From positions 1,612,001 to 1,676,000 of the forward strand of contig NZ_CP193934.1 of the NCBI RefSeq assembly GCF_050859505.1: a stretch of DNA of 64,000 nucleotides. Direction: 5' to 3'. The DNA is from Marinirhabdus sp050859505 (GTDB lineage: Bacteria > Bacteroidota > Bacteroidia > Flavobacteriales > Flavobacteriaceae). Shown in pieces: positions 17,896-26,922 of the stretch. The notes beneath the pieces were generated by a model. It was not told where the DNA came from and searched no databases. It saw nothing but the letters and a program-made list of their open reading frames with translations. Made by a program: the position numbers and the translations under genes. How positions within the stretch are numbered: position 1 is the stretch's first letter; every line of letters starts with the position of its first letter.

Positions 17896-18951
17896 ATGGG
17901 AATGAAATTATCGAACTTCAGTTTTAACCTTCCAGAAGAGCTTTTGGCCGAACATCCTGCGCCCAATCGTGATGAGGCCAGATTAATGGTCTTAAACCGA
18001 AAGGAACAGACCATCGAGCACAAGATGTTCAAGGATTTGATAGATTATTTTGAAGAAGATGATGTATTGGTATTAAACAACACCAAAGTATTTCCAGCTA
18101 GATTGTACGGAAATAAAGAAAAAACAGGGGCGCGTATTGAGGTGTTTTTACTTCGTGAGTTAAACCCAGAAACCCGTTTGTGGGATGTGTTGGTAGATCC
18201 AGCGCGTAAAATACGTATTGGTAACAAATTGTATTTTGGCGAAGATGAATCTTTAGTAGCTGAAGTTATAGACAATACTACAAGCCGCGGGCGTACCCTT
18301 AGATTTTTGTTTGATGGTTCTTACGAAGAGTTTAGAAACAAACTTACAGAACTTGGTGAAACACCCCTTCCAAAATATATTAAAAGAGAGGTAGAACCAG
18401 AAGATGCAGAGCGTTACCAGACTATTTTTGCAAAAAAGGAAGGTGCTGTTGCGGCGCCAACTGCGGGACTTCACTTTTCAAAACACCTTTTAAAGAGACT
18501 AGAAATTAAAGGTGTAAATTTTGCTGAAGTTACCTTGCACGTAGGTTTAGGAACCTTTAGCCCGGTTGAGGTGGAAGATCTGTCAAAACATAAAATGGAC
18601 AGCGAAGAGATTGCTATAGAAAAAGATGCCGTTGTAATAATTAATGAAGGAATAGCAAAAAAGAGACGTGTTTGTGCCGTAGGAACTACGGTGATGAGAG
18701 CGTTGGAAAGTTCGGTATCTTCAAACGGTACGTTGAATGATTACGAAGGTTGGACCAATAAATTTATCTTCCCTCCATACGATTTTAGTATTGCCAATAT
18801 GATGGTAACTAATTTCCATACACCAAAATCTACCTTATTAATGATGGTTGCGGCTTTTGCAGGACACGATTTTGTTAAAAAAGCGTATGCCGAAGCTATT
18901 AAAGAAAAATACAATTTCTATACGTATGGTGATGCCATGCTTATTATATAA
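17896..18951 (+). CDS. queA: SAM:tRNA ribosyltransferase-isomerase
   Basis: QueA transfers and isomerises the ribosyl group of S-adenosylmethionine onto 7-aminomethyl-7-deazaguanine in tRNA, the penultimate step of queuosine synthesis. The 351-residue protein shows the family blocks FNLPEELLAEHPAPNRDEAR near the start, VLNNTKVFPARLYG near 57, PLPKYIKR, GAVAAPTAGLHFS and VTNFHTPKSTLLMMVAAFAG. ATG 17896 (MGMKLSNF) is the first start after the promoter; ATG 17902 is the alternative. An upstream in-frame TTG is the -33 element itself and is rejected. A strong terminator follows, so the gene is monocistronic. Confidence 0.95.
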   Translation: MGMKLSNFSFNLPEELLAEHPAPNRDEARLMVLNRKEQTIEHKMFKDLIDYFEEDDVLVLNNTKVFPARLYGNKEKTGARIEVFLLRELNPETRLWDVLVDPARKIRIGNKLYFGEDESLVAEVIDNTTSRGRTLRFLFDGSYEEFRNKLTELGETPLPKYIKREVEPEDAERYQTIFAKKEGAVAAPTAGLHFSKHLLKRLEIKGVNFAEVTLHVGLGTFSPVEVEDLSKHKMDSEEIAIEKDAVVIINEGIAKKRRVCAVGTTVMRALESSVSSNGTLNDYEGWTNKFIFPPYDFSIANMMVTNFHTPKSTLLMMVAAFAGHDFVKKAYAEAIKEKYNFYTYGDAMLII

Positions 18952-18970
18952 GAATTCATTTACTTTCTAT

Positions 18971-19004
18971 AAAATCCCTGCCATTGGTCGGGATTTTTTG
19001 TTTT
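18971..19004 (+). terminator. queA terminator
   Basis: AAAATCCC (18971-18978) pairs with GGGATTTT (18990-18997) and runs into TTGTTTT. Confidence 0.8.
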
Positions 19005-19081
19005 ATATCGTTTTATACTAAAATCTATTATTTTTTCTAGTATATTAGTTACGTTTTATCGCTAAGAACTTGTATTTCAAT

Positions 19082-20746
19082 ATGAAAAAACACCTACTTC
19101 TAGTGTTCTTACTGTTGTCTTCAATGCCATATTTCGCTCAGGAATCTGGTGAAAGTGTTCCTGTGAGTTGGTCGAACAATATCCAATCTAATATAACCCC
19201 TGTAATTTTACCTGCGTTAGATTTAACCGCATTGCATGCAGAAGATGCTATAAACGATTTGGATAAATCGCAACCTTGGCGATACGGCGTTAGAAGAGCA
19301 TTACTAGTAGACGTAAAACGAGATGGAAAACGCACTGTCTTGGATAATGGCGATAAAATATGGCAACTTGCTATCTTGTCTCAGGATGCTATAAATATGA
19401 GTGTCAATTTCAGTAATTTTTATCTTCCTGCCGAAACCCGATTACAATTGTATAGTGGTGATAAAAGCGATTTGTCTAAGGCATATACACCGTCCGACAA
19501 TCGTGACCACAATACGTTAGGCTCCTGGTTTATAAATGGTGAAGAAATATGGATAGAATATTTTGAGCCTGCACATATAAATGAACAGTGTAAAATTCAG
19601 ATTGAAAGTATAATTCACGGTTATAGAATGGGAGCTATAAATCAATTTGTAGCCGAAACTACAAGAGAACTTAATGATTCCGGTGATTGTAATTATGATG
19701 TTAATTGTCCCGTAGGAGCAGATTTTGATGATGTTAAGGATGTAGTAAAAAAGGCTGTTGCGCTATTAAATCTTGGGAATGGATATTTATGCTCCTCGGT
19801 GTTATTGAATAATGCCGAAAATGATAAGACGCCATATCTGTTAACTGCAAATCACTGCCTGGAAGGGAGTAATCCTGCGCTATGGTCGGTGCGATTTAAC
19901 TGGATGAGTCCTAGTCCTATTTGTGGTAGTGAAGAAGATACTGCCCAGATTTCTAATAATTTTACACTGAGTGGTGTTGCCGTTCGTGCCAATAATTCGC
20001 AAACCGACTTTGCTTTGGTTGAACTTTTAAACCCTATTCCAGCTAGTTGGGATATTGTTTTTGCAGGTTGGGATGCAAACGATGAAAACCCAGATTTTGA
20101 GGTTGGAATACACCACCCCAATGGCGACATTATGAAGATTTGTAGAGACAACTCTGGTGCCGTTAAAGAAAATGCAAATGGAGTAGATGTCTGGTTAATT
20201 GGAGGTGTTTCAGCCGGAACGGGTAATGGCTGGGAAATAGGAACCACCGAAAGTGGGTCTTCTGGAAGTCCGCTGTTCGACGAACATGGAAAGGTAATTG
20301 GCCAATTGTATGCCGGGCAAGCATTTTGTAACGGTATCGAAAATAATAACGATTACGATGTGTATGGTCGCTTCGGAATAGCATGGGGAGCTGGAGCTAC
20401 TCCTGAAAGAAGGCTTATGGATTGGTTAGATCCACAAGAAAGTGGTGTCATGAGTATTGAAACGTTAAGTAATTTACTGAATGTTGTAGACAATGAACTT
20501 GTAGGTGATTTACAAATTTATCCAAATCCTGCAAGTGAGTTTGTTACCGTAATGAACAATAAGTATCCTAACTTACATTACGAAATATATGACGTTGTAG
20601 GTAAAATGGTGGCTAAAGGGCAACTACAAAATACCAACAACACTATTCACGTTGTCCAATATAAAGAAGGGGTTTACTTCCTCCATCTTACCGATTCAGA
20701 TACTGGAGATGCCATCACCAAAAAAATTATAGTTAGGCATTTTTAG
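19082..20746 (+). CDS. secreted trypsin-like serine protease with T9SS sorting domain
   Basis: The 554-residue protein has a signal peptide (MKKHLLLVFLLLSSMPYFAQ), an N-terminal beta region, and a chymotrypsin-fold protease domain resembling lysyl endopeptidases. His is in LLTANHCLEG, Asp in SQTDFALVEL and Ser in TESGSSGSPLFDE. The last 80 residues start with LQIYPNPASEFV and end with ITKKIIVRHF, a type A T9SS sorting domain, so the product is probably exported through the T9SS and anchored or released at the surface. Substrate specificity is not shown. ATG 19082 starts the signal peptide; an in-frame TTG lies 12 bp upstream. It stands alone between two terminator or promoter regions. Confidence 0.9.
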   Translation: MKKHLLLVFLLLSSMPYFAQESGESVPVSWSNNIQSNITPVILPALDLTALHAEDAINDLDKSQPWRYGVRRALLVDVKRDGKRTVLDNGDKIWQLAILSQDAINMSVNFSNFYLPAETRLQLYSGDKSDLSKAYTPSDNRDHNTLGSWFINGEEIWIEYFEPAHINEQCKIQIESIIHGYRMGAINQFVAETTRELNDSGDCNYDVNCPVGADFDDVKDVVKKAVALLNLGNGYLCSSVLLNNAENDKTPYLLTANHCLEGSNPALWSVRFNWMSPSPICGSEEDTAQISNNFTLSGVAVRANNSQTDFALVELLNPIPASWDIVFAGWDANDENPDFEVGIHHPNGDIMKICRDNSGAVKENANGVDVWLIGGVSAGTGNGWEIGTTESGSSGSPLFDEHGKVIGQLYAGQAFCNGIENNNDYDVYGRFGIAWGAGATPERRLMDWLDPQESGVMSIETLSNLLNVVDNELVGDLQIYPNPASEFVTVMNNKYPNLHYEIYDVVGKMVAKGQLQNTNNTIHVVQYKEGVYFLHLTDSDTGDAITKKIIVRHF

Positions 20747-20799
20747 CAAAGACGCTTCAGGCTTTTCTACGTATTCATTTCTTTTCTTATCATTTGTAG

Positions 20800-20807
20800 T
20801 ACTTTTG
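20800..20807 (+). promoter_or_regulatory. -7 box of the rlmN promoter
   Basis: TACTTTTG fits TAnnTTTG exactly and ends only seven bases before the rlmN ATG (20815). The expected transcription start lies about 3 bases from the start codon, so the mRNA would be nearly leaderless. Confidence 0.6.
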
Positions 20808-20814
20808 CAGAACA

Positions 20815-21855
20815 ATGAGCAAAGACAAAAAAGACATCCGTTCCCTTACTAAAGAACAACTAAGAGACTTTTTCAAATCTATTGGGCAAGAACCCTTTCG
20901 TGGAAATCAAGTGTACGAATGGCTGTGGAGTAAAGGCAGCCATACCTTTGAGGATATGACTAATATCTCCAAAAACACACGGGAACTTCTGGAGGAGAAT
21001 TTTGTTATAAACCATATTGAAGTAGATAGCCTCCAAAAAAGTAATGACGGTACCATCAAAAATGCAGTTAAATTACATGACGGGCTTATTGTAGAGTCGG
21101 TTTTAATTCCTACTAACAAACGTACCACAGCTTGCGTTTCTTCACAAGTGGGGTGTAGCTTGGATTGTAAGTTCTGTGCTACGGCAAAGTTAAAAAGAAT
21201 GCGTAACCTAAATCCAGACGAAATTTACGATCAAGTGGTAGCTATAGATAGGGAAAGCAGGTTATACCACGGGCATCCGTTATCCAACATCGTTTTTATG
21301 GGGATGGGCGAGCCTTTGATGAATTATAAGAATGTATTGGCTTCCATAGAAAAGATTACTTCAGAAGAAGGCTTAGGAATGTCGCCAAAACGTATTACAC
21401 TATCCACCTCTGGTGTTCCAAAAATGATAAAAAAACTTGCCGATGATGACGTGAAATTTCATCTGGCTGTTTCTCTGCATAGTGCTATTCAGGAAAAAAG
21501 AGAACAAATCATGCCTTTTGCCAAAAATTTCACTTTAGTAGATTTAAAAGAATCGCTGGAATATTGGTACGAAAAGACAAACCGAAGAATTACCTACGAA
21601 TACATTGTCTGGAAAGGCCTGAACGATACAAAAGAAGATATTGAAGCATTGGTGCGATTTTGTTCCTACGTGCCGTGTAAAGTGAATATCATAGAATACA
21701 ACCCAATAGACGATGGCGAGTTTCAACAGGCTGCAGGTGAAGCTGTAGATGCGTATTTGGAAGCTTTAGAAAGAAACCGAGTTCCCGCTACCGTAAGACG
21801 TAGCCGGGGAAAAGATATAGATGCTGCCTGTGGGCAACTAGCAAATAAGCAATAG
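20815..21855 (+). CDS. rlmN: 23S rRNA (adenine2503-C2)-methyltransferase
   Basis: RlmN is a radical-SAM enzyme that methylates A2503 of 23S rRNA and A37 of some tRNAs. The 346-residue protein has the [4Fe-4S] motif CSLDCKFC (CxxxCxxC) near residues 119-126, and the second SAM-binding segment around FMGMGEPLMNY. A catalytic Cys is expected in the N-terminal and C-terminal regions; the late one is visible as DIDAACGQL near 340. The near-leaderless promoter argues for ATG 20815. A perfect bidirectional terminator lies 27 bp downstream. Confidence 0.95.
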   Translation: MSKDKKDIRSLTKEQLRDFFKSIGQEPFRGNQVYEWLWSKGSHTFEDMTNISKNTRELLEENFVINHIEVDSLQKSNDGTIKNAVKLHDGLIVESVLIPTNKRTTACVSSQVGCSLDCKFCATAKLKRMRNLNPDEIYDQVVAIDRESRLYHGHPLSNIVFMGMGEPLMNYKNVLASIEKITSEEGLGMSPKRITLSTSGVPKMIKKLADDDVKFHLAVSLHSAIQEKREQIMPFAKNFTLVDLKESLEYWYEKTNRRITYEYIVWKGLNDTKEDIEALVRFCSYVPCKVNIIEYNPIDDGEFQQAAGEAVDAYLEALERNRVPATVRRSRGKDIDAACGQLANKQ

Positions 21856-21881
21856 CATATACTACAAAATAGTATAACAAA

Positions 21882-21907
21882 AAAGAGCGACCCTAGGGTC
21901 GCTCTTT
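21882..21907. terminator. bidirectional terminator between rlmN and the T9SS cargo gene
   Basis: A perfect 26-bp palindrome with 13-bp arms (AAAGAGCGACCCT and its complement), flanked by A- and T-runs, serves two convergent genes. Confidence 0.85.
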
Positions 21908-21927
21908 GATTTTATAAAATAGCTAAA

Positions 21928-22725
21928 TTATTTTTTAGCAAATTTAATAGTCTTAACAGCTCCGTCGATAGAAACTTTAGCTACATAAATTCCAGTGCTT
22001 AGTGCAGAAACATTTACTGTTTCGTTAGTTCCACTTAATTTTTGGTTAACTACTTGTTGTCCAAGAATACTGAAAACTGTTACGTTATTCATTGCATTAG
22101 CAGCAGATAAGTTTAATTGCTCGTTACTTACGAAGAAATCAAAATTAGCAAATGCTTGCTCGTTAACACCTAATGGAGAACCTTCGTCACCAGCAGCGAT
22201 TGCAGTATCTGGAGTAGATTCAAAAGCATATCCTAGAACTGTAAAGTTTGAGCTATCAGCGATATCTACTCGTACCCAACCGTAGTGCGTATTTCCAGCA
22301 GCATCGAATTGAACACCGATTAAACCAACACCTGTTCCACAGAACTGGCTACCTGTATATCCTGGTCCTGCACAAAAAGATCCGAAAGATCCGAAAGCAC
22401 CAGAGCCATCAATAGCTGTTCCGTCTGCAAGGTTAGAAGCATAAAGGTATCCTGCGTTTGAAGCAGCAATAACTCCGTTTCCAGCAGCAGGTAAAGCTTG
22501 AACTAATTCGTAGTTTCCGTTGTTTGATTGTAAAACTTGGATATCGTCAGTTCCATCTGCGTTAAAGTCAATAGCGAAGCTATCACCCATTCCACCTACG
22601 AAATCTGGATCAACATCCGTATATACTACTTGACCAGTGGCATCAGCAACACCTGCGATAGCCAAAGAAAGAGCTCCATACTTTGCTAGTTTTTTTCCAA
22701 AATTGTTTTTAGTAATTTTTGACAT
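21928..22725 (-). CDS. secreted T9SS cargo protein, unknown function
   Basis: The 265-residue protein begins with an unusual long signal region (MSKITKNNFGKKLAKYGALS, then AIAGVADATGQ). A Gly/Ala/Asn/Asp-rich beta-type body follows, with FAIDFNADGTDDIQV and HYGWVRVDIADSS, and the last 75 residues are a type A sorting domain (FFVSNEQLNLSAANAM ... TGIYVAKVSIDGAVKTIKFA). It should therefore be moved across the outer membrane by the T9SS. The GWVRV segment recalls a family of small Bacteroidota cargo proteins, but I cannot assign a function. The codon choice looks even and optimised (GCA/GTA, CCT-rich), which suggests high expression. It is divergent from the small gene at 22807. Confidence 0.8.
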   Translation of the reverse strand: MSKITKNNFGKKLAKYGALSLAIAGVADATGQVVYTDVDPDFVGGMGDSFAIDFNADGTDDIQVLQSNNGNYELVQALPAAGNGVIAASNAGYLYASNLADGTAIDGSGAFGSFGSFCAGPGYTGSQFCGTGVGLIGVQFDAAGNTHYGWVRVDIADSSNFTVLGYAFESTPDTAIAAGDEGSPLGVNEQAFANFDFFVSNEQLNLSAANAMNNVTVFSILGQQVVNQKLSGTNETVNVSALSTGIYVAKVSIDGAVKTIKFAKK

Positions 22726-22806
22726 AATTTTTAGGTTTTAAAAGTTAACTTTTGTTTTTTTACGAAAAATTAATATGACGTAACTTTTCGTTCGAGCGAT
22801 AAAGAT

Positions 22807-22989
22807 ATGTATTTTGTTCGGAAAACTACAAACAAAAATAAAATGATTAAGAAAAAATCAAAAATAGACTTTTCTAATATGCCTATATCAAGTTCATTAG
22901 GGCATTTGGCATATGGAGATTTGGCATTTACAGCTTGGAGGAAGATTAAATTTGAAAAAAATTCAAAAAATGAAGATGAAAAAAAATAA
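22807..22989 (+). CDS. small basic protein overlapping the next gene (candidate)
   Basis: The reading frame of 60 codons (ATG 22807; a second ATG at 22843 gives 48 residues) encodes a Lys-rich start, then SNMPISSSLGHLAYGDLAFT and AWRKIKFEK, ending NSKNEDEKK. Its last 20 bases overlap the start of the phosphatase/TPR/sulfotransferase gene, a typical sign of translational coupling. The central GHLAYGDLAFTAWRKIK looks like a conserved core rather than random translation. I do not know the family. It remains a candidate because it is short and no promoter is clear. Confidence 0.5.
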   Translation: MYFVRKTTNKNKMIKKKSKIDFSNMPISSSLGHLAYGDLAFTAWRKIKFEKNSKNEDEKK

Positions 22990-25519
22990 GCTTTTATTAA
23001 TTGGCTGGGATGCAGCAGATTGGAAGATAATAGGCCCCTTACTGGCTAAAGGACAAATGCCTTCATTGCAAAAAATGATACAAAATGGCGTTTATGGAAA
23101 TATGAGTACCATGAACCCTCCCTATAGCCCGATGTTATGGAGTTCTGTGGCCACTGGAAAAACACCAGATAAGCACGGAGTGCTAGGATTTATTGAGGTT
23201 GTTCCTGGAGAACAAAAAATAAGACCTGTTACAACACATTCAAGAAAGGCAAAAGCAATTTGGAATATATTACACCATAAAGGATATAAAAGTAACTTAG
23301 TAGGTTGGTGGCCAAGTTTTCCTGCCGAACCTATTGACGGGGTTGTTGTGACTAATAAATTTCAACGTGTTAGTTCAGATCCTAAAAAACAAAAGCCTAT
23401 AGAGCCAGGAACAATACATCCTGAAAGTATGGTAGACGAGCTAAAAGATCTGCGTATGTTTCCCTGGGAAATTACAAAAGAGCATTTTTTACCTTTTATG
23501 CCGGATGCTGCTAAAATTGATCAGGAAAGCACAAATAATGGTCTGGTACCTTTCTCAAATATTTTAACCCAGAATGTTTCGCTACATAATGCGTCTACAT
23601 ATTTGCTGCGAAATACAGAATGGGACTTCATGGGTATCTATTTTGATATGATTGATCATTTTTGCCATGGTTTTATGAAATACCATCCTCCCAAAATGGC
23701 AGGGGTTACCCAGGAAAAATATGATATTTATAATGATGTAGTAAACAGTTCCTATCGTTTTCAGGATATGATGTTAGGAAGAGTGCTTGAACTAATCGAT
23801 GATGACACAACTGTTATGGTGATGTCAGACCACGGATTTGAATCCGGCTCTCGACGTATACTCCAAATGCCAAAGGTAGCGGCAGCACCAGCGTTAGACC
23901 ATAGACAGTTTGGAATATTTGTAGCCATGGGGCCGAATATTAAAAAGAATGAAAAAATATTTGGTCTTGGTTTAATTGATGTGGCGCCAACAATATTGCA
24001 CCATTTCGACCTTCCTATTGGTAGGGATATGGATGGAAAAGCCATTCTTGATATTTTTAAAAATCCTGGAACACCCAAGTTTATTGATAGCTGGGAAACT
24101 GTAAAAGGAGATTTTGCAGAATTACCTAAAGAAATTTTGAATGAAGCATTGTCCGATGATGAGACCATGGAACAACTTATCGAATTAGGCTATATAGAAA
24201 GACCTGATGAGGATTTGGCAACCTCCATTCGGAAAACTAAAAGTGAATTAAAGCACAACGAAGCAAGAGTGTATCTTGGCAAGAAAGATTACCATACAGC
24301 CAAAGGGATTTTAATTGAATTGCTTTCTGAAGAGGACCCTATAGATATTACGCCATTTTATATAGATTTGATGACGGTAAGTATTGGTTTGGAAGATTAT
24401 GACGAGGCCGAAAAGTACCTAAACGAATATAAAAAATCTAAAAGTGAAGTAAATTATAATATTTATTTCGTCGAAGCAGATATACTCAAAGGAAAACAAC
24501 AGTATAAAAAAGCTTTAAAAGTTTTAGAAAAAGCACTCGAAAGACGACCTAATGCAGAAATTTATTACAGAATAGGAAACTTGCAATTGTTGTTGCAAAA
24601 CAATAAGGAAGCAGAAGCATCTTTTGAAAAAGCAATTGACATCGAGCCAGACAAAGCAAAATTCCATAAAGGAATTGCAGAGGCTCTGTTTGAGTTGAAG
24701 GATTATGAGGGGGCGGCAGAACACGCATTTACAAGTATTGAACTAGTAAAATATTATCCAGGAGCTCATTATGTTTTAGGAAGAGCTTTAGAAAAACTTG
24801 GAGATTTGGAGAATGCAAAAGTTGCTTTTGAAAATGCAAAGCGCTTACAGCCCAAAACCTTTCATAGAGCAGAAAAAGCTATTGAAAATATCGAGGAAAA
24901 ATTAACTGGAAAACTAAACCTTTCCGATAAGAGTTCAAAAGCGTACAGAAAAAACCAAATTACGGTTGTTTCTGGACTGCCCAGATCCGGAACATCAGTT
25001 ATGATGCAAATGATGGAAAAAGGCGGTATGGATTTGTTAGTGGACGGTAAAAGAGAAGCAGATCTATCAAATCCAAAGGGGTATTACGAATATGAACCTG
25101 TAATGAGTATCCATAAAAATAATGATTGGTTGGGTAATTCTCAGGAGAAGGCAGTTAAAATAGTTGCACCTTTACTAGGATACTTAGATCCTCAATATAG
25201 ATACAAAATAATCTTTATGAAGAGAGATCTGGACGAGGTGGTTAAAAGCCAGCGTGTAATGACGGGTAAAGATCCAGATACCATTCCAGTTAAACTTTAC
25301 AATGCATATAGAAAACAATTAGAAAGTATTGAAACCTGGAAAAGTAACGAACCAGGTGTTGAACTTATCTATGTAGACTATAAAGATGTTCTGGATGATC
25401 CTAGAAAAATGGCAAAAAAAGTTCAGGAATTTATCGGTAAAGATTTAGATATTGACGCAATGGAAAGCTGTGTAGATACATCATTATATCGAAATAGGGC
25501 TAAATCTGCTACGAACTAA
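22970..25519 (+). CDS. alkaline phosphatase-superfamily / TPR / sulfotransferase fusion
   Basis: The 849-residue protein has three parts. Residues 1-385 are an alkaline phosphatase-superfamily metal-dependent hydrolase (LIGWDAADWK, WSSVATGKTPDKHG with the nucleophile region, FDMIDHFCHG, VMSDHGF and LDHRQFG for the metal ligands). Residues about 410-635 are TPR units (KALKVLEKALERRPNAEIYY, ASFEKAIDIEPDKAKFHKGI). Residues about 665-849 are a P-loop sulfotransferase-like domain with GLPRSGTS near 669 and YKIIFMKRDLDEVVKSQ. No signal peptide is seen, so it probably acts in the cytoplasm. Substrates are unknown. I chose ATG 22970 (MKMKKNKLLL); ATG 22976 is equally possible. A strong terminator ends the unit. 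Confidence 0.85.
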   Translation: MKMKKNKLLLIGWDAADWKIIGPLLAKGQMPSLQKMIQNGVYGNMSTMNPPYSPMLWSSVATGKTPDKHGVLGFIEVVPGEQKIRPVTTHSRKAKAIWNILHHKGYKSNLVGWWPSFPAEPIDGVVVTNKFQRVSSDPKKQKPIEPGTIHPESMVDELKDLRMFPWEITKEHFLPFMPDAAKIDQESTNNGLVPFSNILTQNVSLHNASTYLLRNTEWDFMGIYFDMIDHFCHGFMKYHPPKMAGVTQEKYDIYNDVVNSSYRFQDMMLGRVLELIDDDTTVMVMSDHGFESGSRRILQMPKVAAAPALDHRQFGIFVAMGPNIKKNEKIFGLGLIDVAPTILHHFDLPIGRDMDGKAILDIFKNPGTPKFIDSWETVKGDFAELPKEILNEALSDDETMEQLIELGYIERPDEDLATSIRKTKSELKHNEARVYLGKKDYHTAKGILIELLSEEDPIDITPFYIDLMTVSIGLEDYDEAEKYLNEYKKSKSEVNYNIYFVEADILKGKQQYKKALKVLEKALERRPNAEIYYRIGNLQLLLQNNKEAEASFEKAIDIEPDKAKFHKGIAEALFELKDYEGAAEHAFTSIELVKYYPGAHYVLGRALEKLGDLENAKVAFENAKRLQPKTFHRAEKAIENIEEKLTGKLNLSDKSSKAYRKNQITVVSGLPRSGTSVMMQMMEKGGMDLLVDGKREADLSNPKGYYEYEPVMSIHKNNDWLGNSQEKAVKIVAPLLGYLDPQYRYKIIFMKRDLDEVVKSQRVMTGKDPDTIPVKLYNAYRKQLESIETWKSNEPGVELIYVDYKDVLDDPRKMAKKVQEFIGKDLDIDAMESCVDTSLYRNRAKSATN

Positions 25520-25531
25520 GATGAACATAAT

Positions 25532-25567
25532 AAAAAATGGAAGCTAAAGAATTAGCTTCCATTTTTT
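25532..25567 (+). terminator. intrinsic terminator after the fusion gene
   Basis: A perfect 16-bp stem (25532-25547 with 25552-25567) has an AGAA loop and ends in six T. Confidence 0.9.
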
Positions 25568-25612
25568 ATTTACAGCAAAACCTTACCCATTTTCGTTATT
25601 TTTACAGCTTGT

Positions 25613-26590
25613 ATGAAAATAGTAGCGCAAATAAAACAACCCATAGATTATGAAATGGAGCATTTCGAAAAGAAATTCTCTAAGGCTATGTCTTCTAAAG
25701 TAGCGCTTCTTAATAGAATTACCCATTACGTAGTAAACCGAAAGGGCAAACAAATGCGCCCTATGTTTATTTTCCTTATCGCCAAGATGTGTAACAAAGG
25801 CGAGATGAATGAGCGTACCTACCGTGGCGCTTCCGTAATTGAGTTGATACACACCGCCACGCTTGTGCATGACGATGTGGTAGACGATAGCAACCGCCGT
25901 CGTGGCTTTTTCTCCCTAAATGCGCTCTGGAAAAATAAAATAGCCGTCCTGGTGGGTGACTTTTTATTGTCAAAAGGTTTGCTAATGTGCATTGATAATG
26001 ACGATTTCGATTTACTGAAAATTATTTCGGTTGCTGTACGCGAAATGAGTGAAGGGGAATTACTGCAAATTGAAAAAGCAAGAAAACTAGATATTACCGA
26101 AGAAATCTATTTCGAAATCATTCGTCAAAAAACGGCTACCCTTATTGCCGCTTGCTGTGCGATGGGTGCCAAATCTGTTCACGCACCAGCTGCCGAAGTA
26201 GAAAACCTTCGAAAATTTGGTGAGCTTATTGGATTAGCGTTTCAGATAAAAGACGACTTGTTCGATTATGGCGAAGAGCAGATTGGCAAACCCACTGGTA
26301 TAGATATTAAGGAACAAAAAATGACGCTACCTTTAATATATACCTTGAATAATGCTTCAGCAAAAGAGAAGAAGTGGCTCATCAATTCAGTAAAAAATCA
26401 CAATAGGGACAAAAAACGGGTGAAGGAAGTAATCACCTTTGTAAAGGATAATGGCGGTTTGGAATACGCTATCTCAAAAATGAAAGACTACCGGCTCCAA
26501 GCTCTTCAACTCCTAGAAACTTATCCTAAATCTCCCTACAAAGATTCGCTGGAGTTAATGGTAAATTATGTTATTGATAGGAAGAAGTAG
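25613..26590 (+). CDS. polyprenyl diphosphate synthase
   Basis: The 325-residue trans-isoprenyl diphosphate synthase has the first Asp-rich motif in LVHDDVVDDSNRRRG near residues 83-97 and the second in QIKDDLFDYG near 216-225. A typical core also includes KQMRPMFIFL and GDFLLSKGL. It condenses isopentenyl diphosphate onto an allylic primer to give the long chain used for menaquinone or related lipids; chain length cannot be read off here. A TATTTTTA box (25597-25604, seven of eight consensus matches) lies only 8 bp before the ATG. The TAG stop is the first three bases of repeat D, copy 2. Confidence 0.9.
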   Translation: MKIVAQIKQPIDYEMEHFEKKFSKAMSSKVALLNRITHYVVNRKGKQMRPMFIFLIAKMCNKGEMNERTYRGASVIELIHTATLVHDDVVDDSNRRRGFFSLNALWKNKIAVLVGDFLLSKGLLMCIDNDDFDLLKIISVAVREMSEGELLQIEKARKLDITEEIYFEIIRQKTATLIAACCAMGAKSVHAPAAEVENLRKFGELIGLAFQIKDDLFDYGEEQIGKPTGIDIKEQKMTLPLIYTLNNASAKEKKWLINSVKNHNRDKKRVKEVITFVKDNGGLEYAISKMKDYRLQALQLLETYPKSPYKDSLELMVNYVIDRKK

Positions 26591-26606
26591 TCGGTAGTTG
26601 GTAGCG
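26588..26606 (+). repeat. 19-bp dispersed repeat D, copy 2
   Basis: Identical to 1371-1389 and again starting exactly with the TAG stop codon of the upstream gene. The 26591-26832 spacer otherwise holds repeat E and no gene. Confidence 0.85.
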
Positions 26607-26653
26607 GGTAGGACGCTACGCTGGTAGTTTGTAGTCAATAATTTATTAATTTT

Positions 26654-26691
26654 TTAGGGTTGGCCCCTTTAGGGATTTAGGTGTGCGGTGG
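26654..26691 (-). repeat. dispersed repeat E, copy 2
   Basis: Read on the reverse strand it contains ATCCCTAAAGGGGCC preceded by a CCACCGCAC-type segment, resembling 1549-1580. Confidence 0.5.
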
Positions 26692-26832
26692 CAAATTTCA
26701 CTAATTACTAATCCCCACTACCTATTGCCTACCTTTAATTTTGAACCTTAAATTTAAAATTTTGAATCCCTGAGGCAACCCTTTTCAAAAAATACCCGTC
26801 TATAAAAATAGAAGCAATCAGCGAAGCATTTT

Positions 26833-26922
26833 ATGAAACGTCCATTAGAAAAATATAAGAAAACGGAAGGCATATATTCTGGCGTTCCATCTTCATATTT
26901 CTCAAATGTAATAGATAGATGA
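26833..26922 (+). CDS. 29-codon open frame coupled to the sigma factor gene (candidate)
   Basis: ATG 26833 opens a 29-residue frame (MKRPLEKYKKTEGIYSGVPS, then SYFSNVIDR) whose TGA overlaps the sigma factor ATG as ATGA. Coupling overlaps like this often mark real translated leaders. The pattern Lys-rich start, then P-x-x-YF, recalls the beginning of small zinc-finger or anti-sigma-like Bacteroidota proteins, so it might also be a decayed gene. Length alone allows it to be chance. Confidence 0.3.
   Translation: MKRPLEKYKKTEGIYSGVPSSYFSNVIDR

Noticed and set aside
19852..20247. Antisense frame of 131 codons inside the protease gene
   Set aside because: It is fully covered by the protease with catalytic motifs on the other strand; no independent support.
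21882..21907. 26-bp perfect palindrome as an unusual element
   Set aside because: It sits between convergent genes with A and T runs, so it is a normal bidirectional terminator.
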